Assembly: GCF_901933205.1 (NCBI RefSeq)
Contig: NC_044591.1
Span: 1,895,501-1,959,500 of the forward strand
Direction of reading: 5' to 3'
Source of the DNA: Camarhynchus parvulus
Lineage: Eukaryota > Chordata > Aves > Passeriformes > Thraupidae
Length of the DNA stretch: 64,000 bases
Shown: piece after piece, positions 22,121-31,724 of the stretch
Position numbering within the stretch: the stretch's first letter is position 1
Layout of the letters: each line of letters opens with the position of its first letter
Notes under the pieces: model-generated
Seen by the model: the letters and a program-made list of their open reading frames with translations, nothing else
The model's database searches: none
What the model was told of the DNA's origin: nothing
Translations under genes and position numbers: made by a program

Positions 22121-23082
22121 CCCGGTCAGGCTCACCTCGGCTTCCAACAGGGTCAATTGCTGTGATCTCCCCTTCACCCCAGCAGTGGAAACAGGTTCTG
22201 CCCCCACATGTCCCACAATGCCCCCAGTATCAACTAAGGCATTGTATTTTTGTGTCTCTGATGTCCTAGGCCTTCGGATTCACACTGTTCAAAAGATCCA
22301 GTTTCCCCATGCCTCTCCCTGGCTAGAGGCAGGGCCCCTCTAACCCTGGTTATTATTTCTTTCCTGGTAGAAGTACCTTCAAGGGGATCTGACAGATCAT
22401 ACTCAGCAGCTCAGTCATGATAGGTTGAGACTACTTTCACTTTAGTGGAATTCCCTCGGTTAGTGTTTCCCTCCTTGAGTTGACGGACCAGTGCTGCCAG
22501 GACAGAAGTGGGTTTCCCATCCCACCTCCCCATGTCTTCCCCATAGTCACACAGAAAGAACCACAGGTCAGACTGTGGGGTGTGCCCTCTCTTTCTAGCT
22601 GGGGGATGTTGGGCTCTGACTTTGGGGACTGTGACTCCCATGGGTGCTGCATTGATCTTCCTCACCTCCTCCCTCATCTCTCTTATCTCCTCTTTGAACT
22701 CCTTAATCGCAGCAGAAACATGAGCCTGCATTGGGCCATTGATCATAGTCTCATAATATCTAAGCTTGTTGGCGACAGAGCCCACTGTCTCAGTTAGTAC
22801 TGGCATCAATCGTTGCAATGAAGGTGGTGAAGGCTGGCCCTAGATTTGCCAGACTCCACAACATTTGCCCTGTGCACCTGACCTTGTCAGGGTCATTATC
22901 ATGCTGCCATCCCCCCCAAAGAGTACCTCCAATACTGCCACGTCTCTCAGCTGTTGGATCCCTTCCTCAAGGGCCTTCCAGCACATTCTGTGGTGGTGGT
23001 CCTGCATTCTCTCCCTGTGGACAAACCTCCCTCTGACACTCATTAAAAGCTGCCCTCAGAGGGAAAGGGACTCTGACTCCTG
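22121..23082 (-). pseudogene. ERVL gag and protease N-terminus
   Basis: Minus strand. About 22840-23080 encodes a gag segment (ERMQDHHHRMCWKALEEG, VLEVLFGGDGS). 22411-22818 gives a 135-codon open frame with a charged helical region (KEFKEEIREMREEVRKI) and the ERVL-like KRGHTPQSDLWFFLCDYGED. 22121-22300 enters the protease (ALVDTGG in place of an active D-T/S-G motif context) and is cut by the gag-only element. Frames change at least twice. Confidence 0.75.
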
Positions 23083-23345
23083 TGCATATTCTCAGTTCAG
23101 ATGAAGAGAGAACAGAAACAATTTCTCCCAGACTGAGCCTGGGAATCTTAGACAAAGAATTCAAACAATTATTATCTCTCTTTCTGGAAGCATTATTTGT
23201 AGTTATGGCTCTCCACAGGGCGCTATTCATAGTCACCAATAATGTGAGATGTTTCTACTTTGTGATCAATCAGGTCAGCTTAGTGAGTGAGACTATAAAG
23301 CTCGCAACTTCTTGCTAATAAAGGAATTATTCTTTAGCCTTCTGT
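23083..23345 (+). repeat. LTR fragment, U3 like the LTR at 27059
   Basis: Starts TGTGCATATTCTCAGTTCAG and follows the first ~250 bp of the LTR at 27059 closely. It then switches to a different 3' end (CTATAAAG, TAATAAAGGAATTATT, AGCCTTCTG) like that of the LTRs at 562-955 and 46640-46982. It ends the ERVL sequence on this side. No target duplication was found. Confidence 0.6.
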
Positions 23346-24006
23346 AATAAATGATATGTATAAATTCATGCTGAGGCTACAGTAATCTTGCCTGATGAAA
23401 ATCCTGGCATACCAAAGGAGGGTTCCGGAAAATTCCCTCTAATGAGATTACAGCGATATGCACCAAAATCCTAGCCTGAATATTCGTCTCCAGAAATGTT
23501 GATTCCAGAGGATTATTCGTCTGACCAAACCCCAGCAATATGCATTTGATAATGCATCATTGATAAGATAAATATGTGTCTCCTAGAATGTATATTGCAG
23601 GGGATTTTCGTCTAACAAAGTGAATTATTTACCAGTTTCGGGAAACTCTCAGCAAGGGCAGCAGCAAGAAAGGAAAAACTACATGAATATGCTAAAAAGA
23701 TAAGATCAACGACAAGAAAGCAAAAACCCTCCCCAGCAATCCTTGGAGCTTAGACATGTATAAAAAAGACTGTGAATGCTGTCTCTCCATGATGCACAGA
23801 GGAAAGGAGCCAGAGTGCCCCACCTGTCTCACCCGATGCTGTTAGCCTGGTTCAGTGTCAATCTGATCTTTGCTTGTGGCCTTTTTACGATTGTATTTTA
23901 ATTATGGAATAAATTCTCCTTATTAATCTAATTAGCTAATTCATGTATAACACCTTCTGATCCACCTGAAGACTGGAGTCTTTCTTTCTGTCCCTGACTC
24001 AACAGT
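23346..24006 (+). repeat. 5' LTR of a plus-strand ERV
   Basis: AT-rich sequence with a TATA-like GTATAAAAAAG near 23758 and GAATAAAT near 23908, ending just before a primer-site-like TGGTGACCC (24013). The order U3-TATA-AATAAA-primer site supports a 5' LTR. No second copy of this LTR is in the window; the downstream end of the element carries a different LTR. Left border uncertain. Confidence 0.55.
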
Positions 24007-24012
24007 GTCGTC

Positions 24013-24095
24013 TGGTGACCCTGACTGGAACTGCAGGGTCTGGTGACCCTGACTGGAATTGCAGGGTCTGATGACCCCGAGTGGAATTGCAGGAC
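24013..24095 (+). repeat. 28-bp primer-site-like sequence in three tandem copies
   Basis: TGGTGACCCTGACTGGAA starts at 24013 and 24041, and a variant (TGATGACCCCGAGTGGAA) at 24069: an exact 28-bp period. The first copy is where a tRNA primer site would be. The tRNA is not identified. Confidence 0.65.
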
Positions 24096-24430
24096 AGTCT
24101 GGGCATCCCAAGCCGATCGGTTGGGTGGACCCCGACGTCTGGTGCAGCCTAGGCTGAGGGCACGGCACCCTGGAGGGTCTGGCCGAGTTTGCAGCCAAGG
24201 CTGAACAGGGAGGGATCTGGAGACCCTTCATGGATTTGGATGCCATTTGCCCTCTTGAATGAGGTAGCGCTGACTGTGCCCTGTGTTGTCCTGAGAGGAC
24301 TGGTCCCGTTTGGACAGTGGGCATCAGCCCCTGGGAGGCCAAGAACTGAGTGGGGGATAGTTTTTCCCAACACAGCAGACTGTCTGTCTCTTGAAGTGAA
24401 CACCTGCTGAGGGACGGGTTTTCCTTAAAA

Positions 24431-25495
24431 ATGGGGAACCAACTTTCCAGATATGAACAAACAATTGTCTCTGCGTGGAGGAATCTGATAATTCCTCTGA
24501 GACTCGCTGTCTCTGAGCAAGCCCTCTGCAATCTGCCGGCCTGGGCCAGAGACCATGGTTTCGCAGCAGATGTGGGCGCTGCATTACATTTGGAGATTTG
24601 GGAATACATCGATGATTGTTTGCTAACTGCTGTCACTGCAGAGGATGCGACCGCGTCTGCCCTGGTCATTCCCTGGAGACGCATTTCTAAAGCCCTTTGG
24701 CGCAGGACCCTGGGGAACAGGCAAGTGACAAAGTTGACAGGTTTTTCACCTGTGATGGCTCTGGGAGCCATGTCCCGATCAACTGTGGTGGAATGTCCAG
24801 CTCCATTTCTGCAGGCTCCGGCTCTCCCCTCACCAAGAGGGGCACCTGGAGTGCAGTTTCACTCGCCGGCATTTCCGGCATTCCCTGCCCCACAGGGACC
24901 AGTGGGCTCACCCCTGCTGCAGGCCACTGTGCTGTGGCTGCCAGCGGCACCCACTCCTGGTCCAGATGGAGCAGCCGGTGTTTCTTTGTTTTGAACGGCC
25001 TAGAGCCAAAAGCTGCTGTCTCCCCCAGGACCGGGAGAAACCGCGGTGGTGCTGTTTCGCACACCTGTGGCTGTCACAGGGGCTGGCCCACCAGCGCCAG
25101 CCGCTGCCCCTCCAGCTGTGGAGTCCGTGGCTGTGCCCCCGGCCACGGCAGCTCTGGGGAGCGGCCTCCCGGTGCCGCTGTGCGTTTCACAGAGACAGGT
25201 GGTGCATCATGCTGTGGGGAGGGAACCCCTGCAGTCTGCGCCGGCTGCCACCCCTGCACCGGGGGACGCTGCGACCTCCGCTTTGCAACCTGCCCCCGCA
25301 GTGGCTTCACTCTGCCCCCCAACACCTGCAGAGGCTCCGTTCTGCGCTTCGCCGCCTGCGTCGGAGCCTGCAACCAGCCAGTCTCCCTTCTGCCTTCCTC
25401 GGATGGTCCCGAGCTGTGCTGCCCTGAGGCAGAGGCGGAGACAGCAAAAGGAGACACCAGCCTGCTCCGCAGTGGAGGCACCCCTCGACAATTGA
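24431..25495 (+). pseudogene. Retroviral gag, truncated
   Basis: ATG at 24431 opens MGNQLSRYEQ, whose Gly2 and following residues fit a myristoylated matrix start. 188 codons stay open to 24994. After two stops the same frame reopens (25046-25495) as a Pro/Ala-rich segment typical of linker domains. No capsid major homology region, zinc knuckle or pol follows; the body of the element appears deleted. It lies about 420 bases after the primer site, as expected for gag. Confidence 0.65.
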
Positions 25496-26219
25496 CTGCT
25501 GGTGCTGAAAAACTGAGAATTTTGAAACTCAGTGCTTTTCTGGGGACCAGTGTTTTCCTGGGACCAACTGTCTGTTGGACAGGGTGTTCCCACCGGGGCA
25601 GGGGGCGCCTTTTGCCCCCTGTCTCCCATCTGTGGGGCTGGAGAGACGGATTCAAGAATGCTGCCACTGGTCTCATGGCCAAGGGCAATGGGATGGGGCC
25701 GTGAATCAGAGAGCTGGACAACAATCACTTGTATGGTGGGGGAGGGAGGCACAGGGGCTCGTGCGGATCACCCACTTGTCCTGGGCAGATGTGGGTGGTG
25801 CCAAGAACCCCAAATCCAGGGTGGAATTTCATATTCCTGGGAAAACCTCTCCTTCCCATTTGCCAACGCGGACCAGTGGTCCTGGAGAGAGTGGGGGGAG
25901 GAGGAGCAGGCATTTGGCCACTCCTGCAATACTTCCTCCTGTTTTGGACGGGGTAGGGCAGAATGCCAGAGAGGTGGCCGAGACGTGGGCAACTTGGTGG
26001 GGGTGGGCGGTGAAGGAAAAGATGGAAGTTAATCGTCTATCTGGGGACGGCCATCGGCTGTCCCAGGGACCCAGGTCCAGGGGTCCCAGATGATACCAGC
26101 AAGAAGCTGGGGGAAGGGAACAAGCCGCATCAATCTGGGCTCTGCAAGGGGACTGGGTTCCCTGCCCCACTGGCCGGGCCTGGGCTTCTTGGCCCGCCCA
26201 CTGCTGCAGGGTCCTATGA
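25496..26219. other. ERV internal sequence, no gene recognised
   Basis: About 720 bases between the gag remnant and the ERV 3' region. Overlapping ORFs on both strands with no recognisable domain. Possibly further degraded Gag or a deletion junction. Confidence 0.35.
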
Positions 26220-27058
26220 CCAGCTGCTGCTGCTGGCCTTTCTGAGAAAAAAAAAAAGAAAAAGGAAAAGAAAAAGAAAAAAAAGAAAAAGAAAAAGAAA
26301 AAAGAAAAGGGCGTCGTCTTTATAGATGGCTCAGAACACTGGAACATCACAAGTTAGGCATGGCCTGGTTGTATTAAAGGCTGTTGCCATGGCTTCATGG
26401 CTCTCCAGCATTTTCTTAAGTATCCGAATTTGGTCAAATTCTGCTTATAGAGCAGACATACTCAATTGTTTTGAAAACTTTGGGGATGCAGTTCAGACAT
26501 GAGTTCATTTATATCACTTGAGTTGCTCATTTAGGACATGACTGCATCAGCCAAAAGCCTTGCATGATTCTTCTATCAAAGTGCACACACTCTGCAAAAA
26601 GCAATTTCAATGAATGCCAACCAAGGCTTGGCCTGCTGCGCCTTACTGGCTGGGATAAACCCCAGAGGCCTAAAGGCTTTACAGCTGAGGCAAGCAGATG
26701 TTACTCATCTTGTCAAATTTGGCTGATTTCAGTATGTGCATGTGTTTATTAATACCTTCTTCTCTGTCATGTGGACATCTACTCACACTGGGAAATGGGT
26801 GTTGACGAGTTAGACTGCCTGTGTTACAAGCAGACTAACAATGTTTTGTTATTAATAGTTAAGTTTATAAAAAGAATGTAATGGTAGAAAATTTATAGTG
26901 TAAGTCAGAGATCTCATTGACCGTTCTGAGACAATGTCTGATTGAGGTTTTGATTGATTGTTGATAAACCTCTGGAGCTGTGTTTGTTCTCTTTCCTGCA
27001 AGGGATCTCACAGGAGATTAGAAACACCACCTCCCCCTTTAAATGAAAAGGGGGAATT
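26220..27058 (+). mobile_element. 3' internal end of a plus-strand ERV
   Basis: Starts near CCTTTCTGAG and a long A/G tract (26243-26313), and ends in a purine tract (AAAAGGGGGAAT) directly before the LTR at 27059. Shares segments with 1-561. No env ORF remains. Confidence 0.6.
26243..26313 (+). repeat. A/G-rich low-complexity tract
   Basis: Runs of A broken by single G (AAAAGA units). A shorter equivalent is at 30-60 in the related ERV end, so the tract is part of that family rather than a random microsatellite. Confidence 0.8.
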
Positions 27059-27600
27059 GTGGATATTCTCAGTTCAGTCGAAAAAAGAATAGAAACAATT
27101 CCTCCCAGATTGAGCCTGGGAATCTTAGACGAAAGAATTCAAACAATTATTATCTCTTTTTCTGGAACCATTGTTTATAGCTATGATTCTCCACAGGGTG
27201 CTATTCATAGTCACCAATAATGTGAGCTGTTTCTACTTTGAGACCAATCAGGTCTCAGTATAGCGAGACCTAAACCCTTACAATTGGTCAAGTTTGGATT
27301 CCCCCTAACCCTATAAAAGGGGCATACTTTAGCCCATTCGACAGAAGAAGAGCTGTCACTGGGACCCTTCACAGACTCCCCCAATAAAGCCATCTCTGTG
27401 GAACCGCCAGCACCTCTCCTTCTCCTCTCTCGCCGTCTGCTGCAGCCTCAGCCCGGGCACACCCCTACCTAGCAAGCAAGAGCTGAAACCCTAAGAGAGT
27501 TTGCAATCACTATAGAGCTGATAATCACCATCCTTGCTAGAAGGCAGCCCCGCAGCATTGGCCTCGAGCTAGCCTAGCTTCGGGCACCCTGTCCCCTGAG
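27059..27600 (+). repeat. 3' LTR of the plus-strand ERV
   Basis: Starts TGTGGATATTCTCAG after the purine tract. It has a TATA-like CTATAAAAGG near 27310 and a CCAATAAAGCC signal near 27381. U3 matches 23083-23330; R-U5 (AGAGCTGTCACTGGGACC onward, TAGCAAGCAAGAGCTGAA) matches the solo LTR at 7226. The right end is estimated; duplication unit B begins at 27654. Confidence 0.7.
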
Positions 27601-28619
27601 GAATGGACTCCCAAGCTATCTTGCACTGCTTGATAATAAGGCCAGAATAGGCGCCTAAACCAGGCACTGTCCACCGCGTCCCCCACCCAGCCTGAGCTGC
27701 TGCCGTCCATCCCTGCTCGCTCTGCTCCTCCTCCTCACCCCGTGAGGATCCCGGCTGGGCTGCAGCAGCCACAATGGGATGATGGTGTGGTGGATGGCTC
27801 TGCTGGGGGGCTGATGGTGCGGCACCCACCCCCACTTCCTGGACAGCTCCTTCACACCTGCTCCCTCCAACACGCTGCCCTCTTCCTGGAAAACTTCCCT
27901 GTCTCCTCCAGGGCAGCCCGGGCTCCTGCCAGGAACCCCACAGCTGGCGGTTCTGTGCGCTGCCCACCACCCACCTTGATCCTCCAGCCACCACAGAAGG
28001 AGATCCATGGTAAGATGCTCCGCTCCTGGGCCATGTCACAGGTCCTGTTGTTGGAGCCGGCAGTGCCATGCAGCTGCCAAGGGCTCCGTCTCCAAGAGAG
28101 CTCCTGCAGGCACCCCTGACCCCTCCCAAACCAGTCAGACTCTCTCAAGCTCCCCAAGGCCAAGCCAGTTCCCTCAAGAGCCCCATTGGAAAGTCAGCCC
28201 TCATCTAGGCAGTGCCAGTGAGGTCCCCTAAAGCATCCTGGGAGCTACCAAGTGTTCCAGATCGTCCCCAGGGGCCAGCTGGGTTCCCTGGAGCTTCCCT
28301 GAATAACCTGGACAAACCCCAGCCCCTGTCCCATCAAAGGAATTGCCAACCCTCAAGCCCCTTGCCTCAGCCATGGCTTGAGGACTGGAAGCATCTTGCA
28401 GGCTGTGGCCGGCAGTGTGTGCAGAGTCCTGCCCAGCCCCACTGCACCAACAGGGACACCTTCCCCAGCGCACAAGCAGGACCTTAGCATCTGCAGACCC
28501 AGCCCTGGATGTGTGTCCCCAGCTCCACCACATCCCCTCCCCCAAAGAACCAGCGAGACCAGCTCAGCATTTTTTGCTTTTATCTTGGTCAACAGCGGTA
28601 TCTCCACAATGCCGTGTCC

Positions 28620-30151
28620 TCAGTTTGCGCTCATTTTCTGCCAAAAGACACAGGGGGGGGTCACGGTAAGACCCTCAGTGGGGCAAGAACAGCCCCTGGG
28701 GGGGAGATGGGGGGCAGAGGAAGGGGCACCCACCTCGTTGATCCAGTCGATGTAGGCGGACACCCGGGTGAAGACTGTCGGCTTCTTTTTCATGTTGCAG
28801 CTCCGGCTGGAGCCGAAGCTGACGATGCCCTCGACCTCCCAGATCCCATCATCGCGCTGGCAGTTCAGGGGGCCCCCAGAATCGCCCTGTGCGGACAGAC
28901 AGTGTGGGCCATCAGTCCTGGCACCCTGGCAACACTCCCCTCGTCCCTCCTGGCCATCCACCACCATGGCTCCATCCCTTCTCCCAGAGCCCACAGTACC
29001 ACACCCTTGGGGCACCCATCACGCGCAGTGCCCACACTCACGTTGCATCCAGAGGTGATGCCGTCGCCGCCGGCGCACACCATGGTCTCAAGCACAAGGC
29101 TACCCCACCAGTCCCACTTGGAGCAGGTCTCATAGTCCACCACGGGCAGCAGAGCCTGCTGCAGGATCGTGGCCAGGGGCCCGTTGGCTGCAATGAGAGC
29201 CAAAGCTCGTAACTCCCACCCTCTGCCTGCATTCCCTTTCTGAAGACTCTCCCAGGGACATCCCACTTACTCCTCATGCTTCCCCAGCCGGTGACATAGC
29301 AGGGGTAGTTGTTGGACAGGATCTTGCCAGCAGCCGGCAGGCAGGAGGTACGGATGGTGTCAGTCTCCTGGACCTCCTCTGCCAGCTTGATCAGGGCAAT
29401 GTCGTTGCTGCAAGGGGACAGGAACCATGGTGCCTGACCATGAGAACAGGGTCCGTGGCCAGGGGAACAAGGCTCTGTGGCCACACCACCCACAACCCAG
29501 CCCTGATGCACCCCAACCCCTACACGATGAAGTAGGAGTCCCAATCCTCATGGACGATGATCTTCTCCACACCCACAGCCACTGAACCAGGCTCGTCAGC
29601 CTCTGACACGTCCTGCTTGCCCAGCGCCACACGGTAGGTCAGGGAAGAGCTGCCAGGGAGAGAGAGAGTGTCAGTCCCCACACATAATTACCTGCATGGC
29701 ACAGATGCCCCCAGCACCCCAACACCCACCTGATGCAGTGGGCAGCTGTCAGCACCCACTGGGGGGCAATCAGGGTCCCACCGCAATAGTGGCTCCAGGA
29801 CCCAGAGCGCTGTACTGCAGCGAGATCTGCGGGGGCAGAGGCACAGGGTCAGAGCAGGAATGTCCCCATCCCTGTCCCCATCCCTGTCCCTGTGCCTCCT
29901 CACCTGCCATGGCCAGCTGTGGGCTACAGCGTCTTCACCGCCCACCACGCGGGAGTTCAGCTGTGGTGGCACGGCCGGCTGACCGCATCCGTAGGCTGTG
30001 TGACACCGGGCAAAGGGACATCAGAGGCTGCCTGTGCCCGTGCCCCGGGCCAGGGCAGGCGCCAGGGTCCTGTCCCCCCTGCCTTGACCCTTCCCCATGC
30101 CCTGCACCTACCGTAGCCCAGCAGCACGACGAGACAGACGGCTCCCAGCAT
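28620..30151 (-). pseudogene. CTRC: Chymotrypsin C-like serine protease, second copy with a frameshift
   Basis: All eight exons and splice sites are kept: 30112-30151, 29904-29995, 29730-29826, 29524-29649, 29271-29407, 29042-29187, 28734-28886, 28620-28637. Exon 3 is 97 bases instead of 98: one base is missing after GAGCG near 29809, and the frame meets TGA within about 13 codons, before the catalytic His. Everything else is coding-competent: signal peptide, NSR-VVGG activation site, [15 protein letters not shown]. Exons differ from copy A at many residues (for example [12 protein letters not shown] against [12 protein letters not shown]). Either a very recent pseudogene, a population variant or an assembly error. 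Confidence 0.85.
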
Positions 30152-30193
30152 GGTTGTGCAGAGCAAAGGTGCTGTGGTGGGTCTGCTCAGCCC

Positions 30194-30201
30194 TCTTATA
30201 G
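30194..30201 (-). promoter_or_regulatory. TATA box of CTRC copy B
   Basis: CTATAAGA on the minus strand, same spacing to the ATG (30151) as in copy A. The proximal promoter is otherwise nearly unchanged, so the broken copy could still be transcribed. Confidence 0.6.
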
Positions 30202-30533
30202 TGTCCGGACTGCTGGGGACCTTGGAGTGTCCCTGCCTGCTGCTGACACGTGGGGACTGTCCCACGCTGTGGGCACAGGGGCTCCTCAGCCCCATTGCCT
30301 TCTCTTATCACACTCACGGTCCTGCCTGGGAATGGCCACATCTGCCCCTCATGTGCTGGCACCATGCTGGGACATGGTGGGGACACCTGGCCCTGCTCTG
30401 GGAAGGGTCTGGGTCCCTGCCGGGGCACAGGGTCACTCCCTCCTGGGGCAGCCCCCCACCCATGATGCTGTCAGTGAGGTGCTGGGCAGCCCTGCTGCCC
30501 CCCAGCCCTGAGAACTCACTTCCCCAGGACACT

Positions 30534-30863
30534 GCCCTCCCACCCCACCACCCCCTAGGCACAAGGTCTCCTTATCTCACTCTTGATATGGTCAAGAGCA
30601 GCCACAACCCCACAGGTGCCATAGGGCGGGACGGGCGCAGATATCAGCAGCGCTGCCGATGGCCTTTGGTACACATCCACACACCTGGATCGGGCCCCTG
30701 CTGCTTCCCAAACCATTGTGCCATACAGATGGTGCAATGAGCCACGGCTCATTCCTGTTAAGTGCCACCACCTCCAGTGGGAACTGCGTGCCCACGGTCA
30801 CACCCCACTCCCCAGATTCCTTCCCCCCACCCAACCAGCAACCAGCACTTTAGAAATATAATA
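30534..30863. other. Intergenic between CTRC copy B and EFHD2
   Basis: About 330 bases of GC-rich unique sequence, upstream of CTRC copy B and downstream of the EFHD2 polyadenylation signal. Nothing else recognised. Confidence 0.5.
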
Positions 30864-30869
30864 TTTATT
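30864..30869 (-). terminator. EFHD2 polyadenylation signal
   Basis: AATAAA on the minus strand, about 860 bases after the EFHD2 stop codon, within an AT-rich patch. The 3' UTR would run from 31724 to about 30850 and includes a CA/TG microsatellite. Confidence 0.65.
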
Positions 30870-31156
30870 TGGGATTAAATTAAAAAAAAACATAACACAC
30901 CCCCTATATTGCCACTCGGGGGACACTGTGGGACAGATGTGGGTTTTTACAGCAACCCAAACACAAGAGTCTCAGTGACCAATGGCAACCACTTGTGGCC
31001 ACCACACTCATCCTGCCAGGCTGAATACAACATAAAAAAACCATAATACAGCCCCATGAGCCAGCAGCTGCCTTTCTGTATGTCTTTGTCCAAAATAAAG
31101 AGAGACACAGCTCCTGAGGGGCTCCATTTCAGCCGGGTGGGCACACACCCCCAGCA

Positions 31157-31158
<2 letters not shown>

Positions 31159-31211
<53 letters not shown>

Positions 31212-31215
31212 AAAA
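31159..31215. repeat. (AC)n microsatellite in the EFHD2 3' UTR
   Basis: About 28 AC units with one interruption. On the transcript strand it is (GU)n. Confidence 0.95.
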
Positions 31216-31724
31216 ACAGAGCCCCTCTTCCACCACCTGGCCCTTGCCACGGCTTTTGTCACTGGTGTCAGACATAGGAATACCAACAGACGTTGGGCCA
31301 GCATGGCCACCAGAACACCCACCACGGCCACCTGCACAAGCCCCCATCCTGCAAACCTCCCAATGCACTCACAACATAAAACAGTCTGGGCACAGGTGTC
31401 CCAGGGACAGACATTCCAGACATAGCTCCCCTGGGACTCAGCAGCAGCAACCCCCAGTGCAGCTGCAGGCAGAGAACAGGGTGCTGTTCAGGGTGGGGAG
31501 CACGCTGGGGATGTGGGGCATGAACAACACCTACAGACACCACAGCAAGAGGGGAGGGGGGAGCCAGGCTCTGCCAGCAAGGTGGGCGCCATGCCGAGCC
31601 CGCGCCGGGATCCTGCTGGCAGCCCGGGTGGCACACGGCTCGGGCATCGCCCCCGGCACGGCTGGCACCTGGCACAGGCAGCGCTGCCACTCCGGGCACC
31701 GCTGACCAGTCCTGCCTGGCCCTG

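Larger units (their letters stand above)
6168..23082 (-). mobile_element. ERVL (class III) provirus with later nested insertions
   Basis: Pieces in order on the minus strand: gag (about 22411-23082), protease (22121-22300 continued at 18223-18437), reverse transcriptase (17785-18171 continued at 9166-9752), RNase H (about 8500-9165), integrase (7637-8480 continued at 6868-7225), then a putative 3' LTR. The predicted proteins read like mammalian HERV-L/ERVL Pol. Three younger insertions split it: solo LTR 7226-7636, ERVK 9753-17784 and a gag-only element 18438-22120, each with target-site duplications that rejoin the ERVL sequence. Many stops and frameshifts make it a dead element. The 5' LTR is not seen; the right end stops at an unrelated LTR at 23083. 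Confidence 0.85.
27654..30533. repeat. Segmental duplication, unit B
   Basis: Direct copy of 1512-4377. Unit B sits next to EFHD2, as CTRC does in other vertebrates, so B occupies the ancestral position (inference). The outer borders coincide with LTR sequence on the left side of B and on the right side of A. Confidence 0.9.
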
